Source: Pseudohalocynthiibacter aestuariivivens (GTDB lineage Bacteria > Pseudomonadota > Alphaproteobacteria > Rhodobacterales > Rhodobacteraceae). From it: DNA of 64,000 nucleotides. Positions 51,687 to 60,766 of this stretch are shown in pieces. The notes under the pieces were generated by a model. The model searched no databases and had not been told where the DNA came from. It saw nothing but the letters and a program-made list of their open reading frames with translations. How positions within the stretch are numbered: the stretch's first letter is position 1; the number at the start of each line of letters is the position of its first letter. A program made the translations under genes and the position numbers. Location: positions 62,001-126,000 of the forward strand of contig NZ_CP049041.1 of assembly GCF_011040495.1 (NCBI RefSeq), given 5' to 3'.

Positions 51687-52571
51687 ATGACATTTGCCCG
51701 GCCGGATCACATCAGCGACCTCGACACGTTACTCCGGATGCCCGCCTGGATCACCTCCACGCGTGCTGAAACCCTTGAAGATGTTGCGTTTTTGTCGGGC
51801 GCGGCGTTGAACCACCTGCATCTTGTGTTGAGCCGCGTTGACCTCCCCCACGCCTTGTTGCGGGACCGGCTCGCGTTGCGCGCGGCTGCCGCTTGTGGCG
51901 CGTTCTCTGGGCGGCCGGAGCGAGAGGCGGAGCTGCGCGATGCCGTACACCTCTTACGCCCCGGCGATCTGGCCGGACCTGCCGGTGAAACCTACCTGGC
52001 CTGGCGGCGCGCTGTGGAGCGGCCGGTGTCGATCAAGGCTCTGGACCGAGCCTTGCCGACCCTCGAGCCGGGCCAGATTGCCGCGTGGCTTGATGCGGGG
52101 AAAGGGGCGCCGGTGACCCGGGCCGCGATGGTGTTGGAGGCTGTACTGAGCGAGGCACCCCGTGCCGAAGTGCCAGCGTTGATCCTCGCCGAAGCGGCGC
52201 TGGCCCAAGCCCTCGGTTGGGATCACTGCCTGCCGCTCTTGGCCGCGGGCCTCAAACGCGCCGATCTGCGCAAGGGCGGCGAGGATCTGCATCTGGCCTG
52301 TCATCGCGCGGCACGCCTCTCGGCCAGCGAGGCCCTGCGCCTTGCCGGTGATCTCGCGCGCCGGGCGGCGCATCTGAAGGCGGTGGCACCCAAGCTGCGC
52401 GCCAAGGGGGCCGGGGAGGCGGTCGCGATCTTCCTGACCCGTGATGCGGTCGCGCCGGGGGCCTTGCCCCTGCCGGATCGGGCCGCGCGGCGGCTCTGTG
52501 ACCGGCTGGTCGATCTCGGCGCCGTGCGCGAGCTGACCGGGCGCGACACATTCCGGCTCTACGGGGTGTGA
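51687..52571 (+). CDS. DUF1403 protein
   Basis: The protein has 294 residues, is all-helical, and is rich in Ala, Leu and Arg (WITSTRAETLEDVAFLSGAALNHLHLVLSRVDLPHALLRDRLALRAAAACGAFSGRPEREAELRDAVHLLRPGDLAGPAG). This is the DUF1403 family, found in roseobacters and rhizobia, with no known activity. The C-terminal part (VAPKLRAKGAGEAVAIFLTRDAVAPGALPLPDRAARRLCDRLVDLGAVRELTGRDTFRLYGV) has a winged-helix flavour. It overlaps the ScpB-like gene by one base, so the two probably act together. Confidence 0.85.
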   Translation: MTFARPDHISDLDTLLRMPAWITSTRAETLEDVAFLSGAALNHLHLVLSRVDLPHALLRDRLALRAAAACGAFSGRPEREAELRDAVHLLRPGDLAGPAGETYLAWRRAVERPVSIKALDRALPTLEPGQIAAWLDAGKGAPVTRAAMVLEAVLSEAPRAEVPALILAEAALAQALGWDHCLPLLAAGLKRADLRKGGEDLHLACHRAARLSASEALRLAGDLARRAAHLKAVAPKLRAKGAGEAVAIFLTRDAVAPGALPLPDRAARRLCDRLVDLGAVRELTGRDTFRLYGV

Positions 52572-53170
52572 TGATGGCCAAGGATCACCCCGAATCCGAT
52601 CTGGACCGCGAGCTGGAGAACCTCCCGGCCGAACTTCGGTGGCGCGAATGGATGCGGCGGATCGAAGCGGTGCTCTTTGCCTCTGCCGCGCCGGTGTCGC
52701 GCGAGGATCTGGCGCGGGTGGTGGGGCAGGGGGTGTCGGTCGATCTGCTCATCGGGGATCTGGCGGAGGTATTGACCGATCGTCCTTATGAAATTGCCTG
52801 CGTCGCTGACGCCTGGATGTTGCGGACGCGGGCGGCCTATGCCCCCGCGATCCGCGCGGCGGCGGATCTGGGCGATCAGCGCGTCGATCTGAATGAATTC
52901 GACATCGCCGTTCTGGCCGCCATCGCCTATCACCAGCCGATCACCCGCGACGGGCTCAAGGACATTTTCGGCAAGGAGATCAGCCGGGACCTGATCGGCC
53001 GGCTGCACGCGCGCAACTTGATCGGGACCGGTCCGCGGTCTCCTCGGCGAGGGGCGCCCTACACCTTCGTGACGACAGAACAGTTCCTGATTGCCTTCGA
53101 CCTGCCTTCCCTGCAGGACCTGCCGGACCGCGAGCAGATGGAGGATGCAGGTTTGTCCGCAAAGGCCTGA
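52571..53170 (+). CDS. Orphan ScpB-like protein
   Basis: The start is ATG 52571 (or 52574), giving about 199 residues. Two winged-helix units are seen: RRIEAVLFASAAPVSREDLARVVGQGVSVDLLIGDLAEVLTDRPYEIACVADAWMLRTRAAYAPAI, and LNEFDIAVLAAIAYHQPITRDGLKDIFGKEISRDLIGRLHARNLIGTGPRSPRRGAPYTFVTTEQFLIAFDLPSLQDLP. Both match ScpB, the condensin kleisin partner. No SMC or ScpA is nearby. Chromosomes supply their own ScpB, so this copy with DUF1403 may form a plasmid-borne complex or interfere with condensin. Confidence 0.85.
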   Translation: MMAKDHPESDLDRELENLPAELRWREWMRRIEAVLFASAAPVSREDLARVVGQGVSVDLLIGDLAEVLTDRPYEIACVADAWMLRTRAAYAPAIRAAADLGDQRVDLNEFDIAVLAAIAYHQPITRDGLKDIFGKEISRDLIGRLHARNLIGTGPRSPRRGAPYTFVTTEQFLIAFDLPSLQDLPDREQMEDAGLSAKA

Positions 53171-53293
53171 GGGTCTGCGGTCCCAAAAAGATCTGTGTCA
53201 GTTGAACCTGATGGAAACCGAACACTAGAACCCGGCACGACGCCGACGGTACCGCACCGTTTGCCGAACAGGTTTGCCAAACAACACGTCCGG

Positions 53294-54101
53294 GCATTGC
53301 CAACTTGTTTGTTCGCGGCGCTTTGCATAGGCGACGTGGATGAAGATGCCGACCGACATGCCGCGCCTGAAGGGCTTCCGTTACCCACGTGGGATCATTT
53401 CCTATGCTGTCTGGGCCTACCACCGGTTTGCTCTCAGTACCGCGGATGTTGAGGATCTGCTTGCCGAGCGTGGCGTGATGGTCAGTCGCGAAACCGTTCG
53501 CAAATGGGTGAACCGGTTCGGTTCACACTTCGCCACTTGCGTGAAGCGGGACCGGCCCGCTGCCAACGACAAATGGCATCTTGATGAGGTCGTGATCCCG
53601 ATCAATGGACGAAAATTCTGGCTGTGGCGGGCAGTCGATGCCAACGGGGACTTCCTGGATATCCTTGTTCAATCGCAGCGAAATGCGAAGGCCGCTCGGC
53701 GTTTCTTTCAACGGTTGGCTGACCGTTTCGGTGAACCGCGGGTTGTCATAACAGATAAATTGCGCAGTTATATCAAACCGATCAAGTCGCTTGCTCCGAG
53801 CGCAGACCACCGGGCGCACAAGGGGCTGAACAATCGGGTCGAAGGGTCACATCGGCCGACCCGAAAGCGAGAGAAACTCATGGGGCGTTTCAAATCGCCA
53901 AGGCAGGCGCAGCGGTTCCTCTCCGCCCACGATCAAATCAACACGATGTTCAGACCCCGCCGCTATCGCCTTTCCGCCAAATCCTACCGTCACGCTCGTA
54001 CCGATGCCTTCGATCTATGGCACCACTATTCGCTCGAAATGGTCGCCTGAAAAGCGAGCCGGACCATCAGTTCAAACTTGCCAAAACAAGTTGGCAATGC
54101 C
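53294..54101 (+). mobile_element. IS6-family insertion sequence, 808 bp
   Basis: The terminal inverted repeats GGCATTGCCAACTTGTTT lie at 53294-53311 and 54084-54101, flanking one transposase gene. No matching 8-bp duplication is seen outside (CACGTCCG and TCCGCGGT), consistent with past cointegrate recombination. A similar end appears at 63943. Confidence 0.88.
53340..54050 (+). CDS. IS6-family transposase
   Basis: The protein has 236 residues. It has an N-terminal zinc-finger-free HTH (AVWAYHRFALSTADVEDLLAERGVMVSRETVRKWVNRFG). The DDE core is DKWHLDEVVI, VVITDKLRSY and NNRVEGSHRPTRKRE. It is full length for the family at about 235-240. It is copy-in/cointegrate type, so neighbouring DNA can be gained by recombination between copies. 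Confidence 0.93.
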   Translation: MKMPTDMPRLKGFRYPRGIISYAVWAYHRFALSTADVEDLLAERGVMVSRETVRKWVNRFGSHFATCVKRDRPAANDKWHLDEVVIPINGRKFWLWRAVDANGDFLDILVQSQRNAKAARRFFQRLADRFGEPRVVITDKLRSYIKPIKSLAPSADHRAHKGLNNRVEGSHRPTRKREKLMGRFKSPRQAQRFLSAHDQINTMFRPRRYRLSAKSYRHARTDAFDLWHHYSLEMVA

Positions 54102-54187
54102 TCCGCGGTGCTTCGTGAAACGGCGGGATCATATTCTGGGGGCGCAGATCCCTCCGGTCGGTCTGCGCGTACCTTATGTGACGGGTA

Positions 54188-54706
54188 TCAACGCGGACCA
54201 TCATCCATACTCGTAACGGTCATGATGATATGCACAAGCGCATCACGGCACGATTGTGGACATTCCTCGAAATTTTCGACTCCCAGAAGCGTTTCCAGAG
54301 CCCCTTCCAGTGTCAGGCCGACAGGTGCCGGGGGCCTGTTCGTCAGCCATTGGTACGCTATGGCAATCTGAATTTGCTCGGCCAACAACTCGATCGACTT
54401 GACCTTGGCCCGAAGGATTTCCTTCTCATGCCGCGGGAACTCTAGCCGTTGCGGCTTCAGTGCGCGGCGTATCTCGCGAAGTGGCAACACGGTCATTTCG
54501 CGCCAACTCGCCACGTTCCGGCGCATCTCAGCTAGTTCATCGGTCGATAGGTCCCTGCAGAGGCCATGTCCGGCAAACAGGACAACGAGCAACTCAATGA
54601 CATCCACATTGGCGTCGTCCTGAAGTGTCAGACACGCGTCTGAGACGCCCGGTCGATGATAGAAATCCAGTGCGAATTTCCAAATGGGGCTTTCAAGTTC
54701 AAGCAC
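54188..54706 (-). CDS. TIGR02444-like protein
   Basis: The protein has 172 residues: MLELESPIWKFALDFYHRPGVSDACLTLQDDANVDVIELLVVLFAGHGLCRDLSTDELAEMRRNVASWREMTVLPLREIRRALK. The FALDFYxRPGVxxACLxLQDxxGxDVN pattern is that of the TIGR02444 family, usually chromosomal and of unknown function. Its presence between an IS6 copy and an IclR gene suggests a captured chromosomal segment. Confidence 0.8.
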   Translation of the reverse strand: MLELESPIWKFALDFYHRPGVSDACLTLQDDANVDVIELLVVLFAGHGLCRDLSTDELAEMRRNVASWREMTVLPLREIRRALKPQRLEFPRHEKEILRAKVKSIELLAEQIQIAIAYQWLTNRPPAPVGLTLEGALETLLGVENFEECPQSCRDALVHIIMTVTSMDDGPR

Positions 54707-54842
54707 TCTTCAACCTTCATTTCCATTGGGAGCGTCGAAGCCGCAATGCGCAGATTTCACGCATGTACGTATGCCTCGGCCGACATCACTCCTTTTTGCA
54801 AGGTTGTGCCGACAGGCGCGCGGGTCGCTGCTGGGGCTTACA

Positions 54843-55682
54843 TCACGTATCCTGTCTAGTTTTGATATCGTCCGACAAATACTCGGCTGCTACCTTCAGT
54901 ACAGAAACGACATCCTTCTGTCTTTTGGAATCAAAGCGGTAGATAGGTGCAGTGATGGTCAATGCTCCAATAGCGCGGCTTCGGTCACCACGCACAATTA
55001 CTGCGGTGGCACCCACATCCGCCGCGAATTCTCCGTTATTTGTCGCGTATCCATTCTGGCGAATGGTTTTCAATTGACGCCGTAGGACGTTGGGGTCGGT
55101 GATTGTCATGTCAGTATATGCTTTAAGGGGGTGCGTGAGGAACTCTTCGATCTCGTCGTCTGAACACTCCGCCAATAGTACCTTTCCGGACGCGGTACAA
55201 TGTGCGGGATTGCGCTGACCGGGCGTGGCGAAATGGGTGATTGCATTGGGGCCCAGAGCTTGGGTGATGCTCACGGATTCATTGCCATCCCAGATGCTCA
55301 GGTTCACCGTTTCAGAGAGTTTCTGCGCCAATTCTTCTAATTTTGGCCGAACCAGCGTTGTCAGGTTTAGGCTCGTCAGCAGTGGCGCCGACAGCGCTAT
55401 CAGCCCGAGTCCTAACTGGAACTTCGCAGAATCCGCCAGACGCTCGACCATACGTTCCTCTTCTAGCGTTGCGACGAGTCGGGAAATCGAACTTTTGTCC
55501 AGGCCGGTCCGCCGCGCGATTTCGTTGATGCCCAATGGCGGGCGGGATTTGGACAGACATCTCAATATTTCAACGACATGCACTGCCGCCCGGATTGTCC
55601 GGCGGGGCTTCGTCGCGCTGTCGGCTTTCCGCTCTGAATTCACCAACGGTCTCCTCCCTCCAAAATTAGTATTGACAGGCAT
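54843..55682 (-). CDS. IclR-family regulator of the UbiD operon
   Basis: The protein has 279 residues. The winged HTH is near 28-90 (IRAAVHVVEILRCLSKSRPPLGINEIARRTGLDKSSISRLVATLEEERMVERL), and the effector-binding GAF-like IclR domain spans about 105-270 (HFATPGQRNPAHCTASGKVLLAECSDDEIEEFL). It is divergent from the UbiD operon, with a palindromic site in the 86-base gap, so it probably senses the operon's substrate or a product. Ligand unknown. Confidence 0.92.
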   Translation of the reverse strand: MPVNTNFGGRRPLVNSERKADSATKPRRTIRAAVHVVEILRCLSKSRPPLGINEIARRTGLDKSSISRLVATLEEERMVERLADSAKFQLGLGLIALSAPLLTSLNLTTLVRPKLEELAQKLSETVNLSIWDGNESVSITQALGPNAITHFATPGQRNPAHCTASGKVLLAECSDDEIEEFLTHPLKAYTDMTITDPNVLRRQLKTIRQNGYATNNGEFAADVGATAVIVRGDRSRAIGALTITAPIYRFDSKRQKDVVSVLKVAAEYLSDDIKTRQDT

Positions 55683-55706
55683 GTAATTTCTCCCAAGTAT
55701 AGTCTA

Positions 55707-55721
55707 ACCAACATCGTTGGT
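55707..55721. promoter_or_regulatory. IclR operator candidate
   Basis: ACCAAC-ATC-GTTGGT is a perfect palindrome. A further CCAAC half-site (55728-55732) makes a GTTGGtcaatagCCAAC arrangement. It lies midway between the divergent starts. Confidence 0.6.
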
Positions 55722-55768
55722 CAATAGCCAACCATACGACGAATGCAAATGATGGAAAGGGGGGGGCA

Positions 55769-57112
55769 GTGGAAACTTTCAGAGAGCTGATCCACTATCT
55801 CGATGAGCGCCAGGAGCTGGCGGTTGTTGACAGGCAAGTGAATCCGAAACACGAACTGACCGCCGTCATGCGGCACATGCAGGCGGGACCCAACAATGCG
55901 CTGATGTTTCGGAATGTCGCGGGATCAGACATCCCCGTCGTTACCAATGTGTTCGGCTATCGCCGCACGGTTGCTGCCGCCCTTGGGCTGGAAGAAAAGG
56001 ACCTGCTGCGAACGCTGGTCTCCCAGGAGGCACGCGGGCTGCCTGTCGATCGCGTTGACAGCGCCCCCGCTCAGGAGGTGGTAACGCTTGCACCCGATAT
56101 CGACGTGGCACGCGACATCCCTCAAGTGGTGTTTTCCGAACACGATGCAGGCGCCTATATCACCGCCGGTGTCCTGATTGCTCCACATCCCGAAACGGGC
56201 GCATATAACGCGTCCTGGAACAGATGCCAGCTGGTCGGCAAGGACAAGCTTCGCGTGCGAATGATGCCGCCGCAACATCTTGGCCGTTACCACGCCGAAG
56301 CCGAGGCAAAAGGCCAGAACCTGCCCTGTGCCATCGTCATTGGCGCCCCTCCGGGCCTCATGTTCTCCGCGGCATCCAAGGTCCCCTATGACGCCGACGA
56401 GCTGGAAGTCGCGGGGGCGTGGCAGGGAAAACCGCTGCGCGTGACTCGCTGCAAGACGATTCCCGTCGATGTACCCGCAGATGCCGAAATGGTCATTGAG
56501 GGCGAAGTCATTGCCGACATTCGGGAGGATGAAGGCCCGTTCGGAGAATTTACCGACAGCTACGTGCCGGTGATGAAGAACCACGTCTTCAAAGTGACGG
56601 CGATCACACGCCGCAGTGACGCAATCTACCACACCATTCTCGCTGGCGGGACCGAAGACCTGAACCTGGTCGGCGTGCCCATCCAGACGGAAATTTACAA
56701 AAAGGTTTCCTCCTTCGTCCCCCAGATCAAGGATATCGCGACACCCGGCTATGTCTTCGGCTGCGTGATCTCCATCAACAAGCAAAACGAAGATCAGGCG
56801 CGCAACGCGGTGCTCGCGGCACTTGGCGGATATTCCTGGACCAAGATTGTCGTTGTTGTGGACGAGGATGTTGATCCGTTCAACGCGGCTGACGTCTTGT
56901 GGGCGATACAGACGCGCTCGACGCCGGACACCGACGTTTACACGATCCCTCGCGTCTCAAGCTACACGCGGGAAGACGTACGCGAAGTACATAGTGGCAA
57001 GCTCGGCATAGATGCCACTGCGCCACTTTCCATGAAACCACTCTTTGAACGTCGCCGGTTCCCCGGGGAAGAATCAATCAAACTGGAGGACTACATCAAT
57101 GACCGGGATTAG
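55769..57112 (+). CDS. UbiD-family prFMN-dependent decarboxylase
   Basis: The protein has 447 residues with a GTG start behind GGAAAGG and a run of eight G. The UbiD signatures are HPETGAYNASWNRCQ (140-154), which lines the prFMN/metal site, and the acidic EDEGPFGEFT (253-262), which includes the catalytic Glu. These enzymes reversibly (de)carboxylate aromatic, heteroaromatic or alpha,beta-unsaturated acids using prenylated FMN made by UbiX. The ubiX gene is the last of this operon, which strongly supports function. The substrate is unknown, and this is clearly not the ubiquinone enzyme by context. The stop overlaps the next gene by 14 bases. Confidence 0.92.
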   Translation: METFRELIHYLDERQELAVVDRQVNPKHELTAVMRHMQAGPNNALMFRNVAGSDIPVVTNVFGYRRTVAAALGLEEKDLLRTLVSQEARGLPVDRVDSAPAQEVVTLAPDIDVARDIPQVVFSEHDAGAYITAGVLIAPHPETGAYNASWNRCQLVGKDKLRVRMMPPQHLGRYHAEAEAKGQNLPCAIVIGAPPGLMFSAASKVPYDADELEVAGAWQGKPLRVTRCKTIPVDVPADAEMVIEGEVIADIREDEGPFGEFTDSYVPVMKNHVFKVTAITRRSDAIYHTILAGGTEDLNLVGVPIQTEIYKKVSSFVPQIKDIATPGYVFGCVISINKQNEDQARNAVLAALGGYSWTKIVVVVDEDVDPFNAADVLWAIQTRSTPDTDVYTIPRVSSYTREDVREVHSGKLGIDATAPLSMKPLFERRRFPGEESIKLEDYINDRD

Positions 57113-58127
57113 CATTGATAGGATCGGAGAAGCGGTCGATCACCTGGTAACGGCACCGATTTCCAACTGGACGATACTCAAGGGCCTGCCGCTGATGAAG
57201 CTGTACGCGGCCTCCCGCGCGATGGCCGGCGGTCCCCTGACCCTTGCTGCGGCAAACCTGCTGCAAGAGCGCATTGCGCCGGGGGACCGGGTGCTCGTGC
57301 TCAGCGGCTTTCTGATGCGCGGGTACGGTCTGCCCGAAACGGACGGCCCGATCGGTGCGGCGGTTCTGGCGCGCGCACTCGCGCTGGGGTTCGGCGCGGT
57401 GCCGGTCGGTGTTTCGGAGGACTCCGTGGTAGATTGCATGAAAACATGCTTTTCCACGGCCGGGCTGATACCTGCCGATGTCGAGGATCTGGATTCAGGG
57501 CGCAACAGGTGCGCTTTGCTGTCCTTTCCCGTCGATCCCGCCAAAGCCCAGAAGGCCGCCCGTGACATGCTGGCACGCCTGAAGCCGACCGCTGTTATCG
57601 CTGTAGAGCGCCCCGGCGCAGGCAGTGACGGAGAATATCATGGCGGTGGCGGCTTCGAGATATCGTCCTTTACCGCCAAGACCGACGCTCTGTTCGCCGA
57701 GGCCCGCGCGCAGGGTATCGCGACCATCGGCATCGGCGATCTCGGCAATGAGCTTGGGATGGGCAACGTGGCAGATATCGTCAAGACGGATGTTCCGCTC
57801 GGCGATGTGATTGCCGCAGAACTGGAATCCGATGTTGCGGTCGTTGCCAATATCTCGAATTGGGGCGCCTACGGCGTCGCCGCCTGCATTGCTGCGATGG
57901 CCGGAAACCCGGCCGCATTCCATGACGGCGAGCAGGAAATTCGCCTGATTGATGCCTGCGTCCGCGCCGGTGCAATCGACCCAGTCGGCGGCCAGCTGCG
58001 CAATTTCGTCGATGGAACCGACGCGAGAACCAACGCGGCCATGGTGGACCTGCTTCAGTCTCTGGTCCTGCTCAGCCAGCGCGAAGCAGCCAATATCAAC
58101 AACTACCAAGAGTCCTGGACTAAGTGA
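57099..58127 (+). CDS. DUF4392 (D-glutamate-cyclase-like) protein
   Basis: The start is ATG 57099, 14 bases inside ubiD, giving 342 residues. The pattern GDRVLVLSGFLMRGYGLPETDGPIGAAVLARALALGFGAVPVGV, then AVIAVERPGAGSDGEYHGGGGFEISSFTAKTDALFAEAR and IGIGDLGNELGMGNV, is the DUF4392 domain. Its eukaryotic relative acts as D-glutamate cyclase, and bacterial members are largely uncharacterised. A ring-closing or ring-opening step on an amino-acid-like intermediate would fit the neighbours, but this is inference. Confidence 0.85.
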   Translation: MTGISIDRIGEAVDHLVTAPISNWTILKGLPLMKLYAASRAMAGGPLTLAAANLLQERIAPGDRVLVLSGFLMRGYGLPETDGPIGAAVLARALALGFGAVPVGVSEDSVVDCMKTCFSTAGLIPADVEDLDSGRNRCALLSFPVDPAKAQKAARDMLARLKPTAVIAVERPGAGSDGEYHGGGGFEISSFTAKTDALFAEARAQGIATIGIGDLGNELGMGNVADIVKTDVPLGDVIAAELESDVAVVANISNWGAYGVAACIAAMAGNPAAFHDGEQEIRLIDACVRAGAIDPVGGQLRNFVDGTDARTNAAMVDLLQSLVLLSQREAANINNYQESWTK

Positions 58128-58849
58128 TGACGCCCGACATCAGCAAAAGAGAGGTGGGACGGAAGGTGGGATTGATCATTCCGTCCCCCAATACGGTGAT
58201 CGAGCCGGATTTGCGGTGGGCCGCACCTGCGGGGCTGTCCTTCTTTTCAACCCGGGTCATGCTGCACGACACCACACCCGACGGATTGCGTGCGATGAAC
58301 GCCGGGGTTGCCTCTGCCGCCGACCTGATTGCCCAGGTGACGCCGGATGTCGTGGTGTATGCCTGCACCAGCGGCTCATTCATCGACGGCGTCGATGGCA
58401 TGAACCAGCTGGTTGCCTCCATCGCAGACGTGGTGGGCTGTCCCGTCGTTGCGACGTCGGAATGCATGATCGCCGCCTTGAAAGCGCTGAATGTCCACCG
58501 CGTCACGCTCGTCACCCCCTATCTCGACAGCGTGAATGAAACCGAAATTGAATTTCTTCGCAGTTCCGGTTTTGACGTCGTGGCCACGGACGGGCTTGGC
58601 CTGTCAGGCAAGGCCATCCGCGACGTCGACCCGCGCGAGATTGCCGATCAGGTCCAAAGGGCCGACACGCAAGCAAGCGATGCCGTGTTTGTCAGTTGCA
58701 CGGATTACCGGGCACTCGAAGTCGTCGACACATTGGAGGCAAAGCTGGGCAAGCCGGTCCTGACCAGCAACCAGGTCACGCTTTGGGGCATTCTCCGCGC
58801 CCTCTGCATGCCAACGACACTTTCCGGCTACGGGAGATTGCTGGCATGA
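58127..58849 (+). CDS. Asp/Glu racemase-like (maleate isomerase/arylmalonate decarboxylase type)
   Basis: The start is ATG 58127 (TGATG overlap), giving 240 residues. The sequence GLIIPSPNTVIEPDL, VYACTSGSF with Cys80 and VFVSCTDYRA with Cys191 gives the two-cysteine active site of the Asp/Glu/hydantoin racemase superfamily. The N-terminal PSPNTVIEPD is that of maleate cis-trans isomerases. Both cysteines are present, which favours isomerase or racemase over arylmalonate decarboxylase, which has one. The substrate is unknown. Confidence 0.88.
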   Translation: MTPDISKREVGRKVGLIIPSPNTVIEPDLRWAAPAGLSFFSTRVMLHDTTPDGLRAMNAGVASAADLIAQVTPDVVVYACTSGSFIDGVDGMNQLVASIADVVGCPVVATSECMIAALKALNVHRVTLVTPYLDSVNETEIEFLRSSGFDVVATDGLGLSGKAIRDVDPREIADQVQRADTQASDAVFVSCTDYRALEVVDTLEAKLGKPVLTSNQVTLWGILRALCMPTTLSGYGRLLA

Positions 58850-59946
58850 CATATAATCCGCGCAATCTCAGCATGGCCTCTGTTCGCCTCTACGAGGGCG
58901 AAACCTCGATCGAGATGATCGCAGAGAAATATCACCTCGATCCGTGCTCCATTTTGGACTTCTCCCTGAACGTCAATCCGTTCGGCCCACCGCCGCAAGC
59001 AATCGCTGCGGCAACGGGTGCATTGGAGCTCACAAATCTGTATCCGGATATCAGGTTCCTGAAACTTCGCACCGCGCTGGCCGAGCGCCACTCTGTCGAT
59101 GAAAGCAGCCTGTTCTTCGGCGCGGGTCTGGACGACGCCCTGAAACTCATCATTCATGCGTGGACGACGGAAAACGACAAGGTCCTCATCCACGTTCCGA
59201 CCTTCCCCCGTTACGAACTGGAGGCGACCTTACGAGGCGCTGAAACCATTGCCGTTGAAAATGACGCCATTGACTCCGTCAACCTGCAAAAAATGCACGC
59301 GGCGCTGAACGAACATGCGATTGCACTTACCTTCCTGTGCACACCGAACAATCCAACCGGCGCACGCATTTCGAACGCGGATGTGGTCGATTTCGCCAGG
59401 CGGCACCCAGACACGCTGTTCATCGTGGACGAAGCCCTGATCTACCCGTTGGAAGAGGGTGCGGTTCCGCTGGTTCATGAATACCCGAACGTTGTCGTAT
59501 TGCGCACATTCTCGAAATACTACGGCCTCGCCGGTCTACGGATTGGCTATGCCATCGCTGACCCTGAACTGGTGCGCATTGCCGAAACCGGACGGCCGCC
59601 GTTCAACATGACCGGGCCCAGCGTCCAGGCCGCGGTGACGGCACTTCAGGAAACTGAATTTCTGGACCGCTGCAAAGCCGTTTTTGCGAAAGAACGCGAA
59701 TGGTTCACCGTCGCGCTTGGAGCCCTTGATCAAATCTCGGTAAAAACTGCCGCCGCCAACATGCTCTTGCTGGATCTGGGAGATCGAAACCCGGGCGAGG
59801 TCGCGGAAGCGCTTGCAGCGGCGGGTGTCGTTGTCGCCGACGCAACTTCGTTTCGCGGCCTGGAGCAGAGCAACCTGTTGCGCGTGTCGCTACGCAGTCG
59901 AGAGGAAAATTTGGTCCTTTTAAACGCACTAGGAGCAATCGTATGA
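58846..59946 (+). CDS. Class I/II PLP aminotransferase-like, CobD/HisC type
   Basis: The start is ATG 58846 (ATGA overlap), giving 366 residues. The fold-type I motifs are LDFSLNVNPFGPP, CTPNNPTGARI (165-175), FIVDEALIYP (192-201) and TFSKYYGLAGLRIGY with the PLP lysine Lys224. The N-terminal DFSLNVNPFGPP is typical of threonine-phosphate decarboxylase (CobD) and histidinol-phosphate aminotransferase relatives. In this operon, transamination or decarboxylation of the imported compound is likelier than cobalamin or His synthesis. Confidence 0.88.
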   Translation: MTYNPRNLSMASVRLYEGETSIEMIAEKYHLDPCSILDFSLNVNPFGPPPQAIAAATGALELTNLYPDIRFLKLRTALAERHSVDESSLFFGAGLDDALKLIIHAWTTENDKVLIHVPTFPRYELEATLRGAETIAVENDAIDSVNLQKMHAALNEHAIALTFLCTPNNPTGARISNADVVDFARRHPDTLFIVDEALIYPLEEGAVPLVHEYPNVVVLRTFSKYYGLAGLRIGYAIADPELVRIAETGRPPFNMTGPSVQAAVTALQETEFLDRCKAVFAKEREWFTVALGALDQISVKTAAANMLLLDLGDRNPGEVAEALAAAGVVVADATSFRGLEQSNLLRVSLRSREENLVLLNALGAIV

Positions 59947-60755
59947 CCGATCAATCAAATGCCGGAAAACTACGAAAGAGAAGAAACTGGTCCTGGCCGG
60001 GTTCCGCAAACAGCATTCTGCTGAGCGCCTTGCTCATACTGGGCTGGGAATTCGGTGTTCGGGTTGGCGATGTTCCGGCGTATCTGTTGCCGCCGCCTTC
60101 GGTGATCTTTTCCCGAATGGTAAGCGAATTCGACGAAATACTCTACCATACCTCGATCACGACCATCGAAGTGGTCGTCGGTTTCGGATTATCCATCATT
60201 GTCAGTATTCCTCTGGCGGCCGTACTGTCGCAGTTTCGCTCGCTTGAGCGGGCGCTGTATCCCATCCTGGTCGCATCCCAGACCATCCCGAAGGTCGCGA
60301 TCGCCCCGCTGATCGTCGTCTGGTTCGGGTTTGGGCCGCTTCCCAAAATTCTCATCGCCTTTCTGATCTGTTTCTTTCCGATCGTGGTCGATGCGCTGAT
60401 CGGCTTCCGGTCAACACCCAAGGAAGTCATATGGCTGGCCCGTTCCATGGGAGCCTCGCGCAGGAGGATATTTCTGAATTTCCAGGTGCCTGGCGCCCTT
60501 CCGAATATCTTTGCCGGGCTGAAGGTTGCCAGCACCCTGGCGGTCGTAGGGGCGGTGGTCGGCGAATTTGTCGCCGCGGACCGGGGGCTTGGGTACCAGT
60601 TGATCCTCGCCAACGGCACGCTGGATGTCAGCCTGTCATTCGCCGTTCTCGTGGTTCTCAGCCTTCTTGGTATCGCCTTGTTCGCAATTGTTGATCTCGC
60701 GGAACGCCTGATGCTGCCTTGGCACGTTTCTCAACGCATCAATCACAAAAGATAG
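59943..60755 (+). CDS. ABC importer permease (SsuC/TauC/ThiX type)
   Basis: The protein has 270 residues and six membrane segments starting at about residue 25. The EAA-like loop is RSMGASRRRIFLNFQVPGALPNIFAGLKVASTLAVVGAVVGEFVAA. This subfamily imports sulfonates, pyrimidine/thiamine precursors and aromatic acids. It overlaps the PLP gene by four bases. The permease, the ATPase (11 bases on) and the binding protein form one transporter. Confidence 0.92.
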   Translation: MTDQSNAGKLRKRRNWSWPGSANSILLSALLILGWEFGVRVGDVPAYLLPPPSVIFSRMVSEFDEILYHTSITTIEVVVGFGLSIIVSIPLAAVLSQFRSLERALYPILVASQTIPKVAIAPLIVVWFGFGPLPKILIAFLICFFPIVVDALIGFRSTPKEVIWLARSMGASRRRIFLNFQVPGALPNIFAGLKVASTLAVVGAVVGEFVAADRGLGYQLILANGTLDVSLSFAVLVVLSLLGIALFAIVDLAERLMLPWHVSQRINHKR

Positions 60756-60766
60756 TGGGTTAAACA

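Noticed and set aside
53286-54109. Target duplication around the IS6 element
   Set aside because: The flanking octamers (CACGTCCG and TCCGCGGT) do not match.
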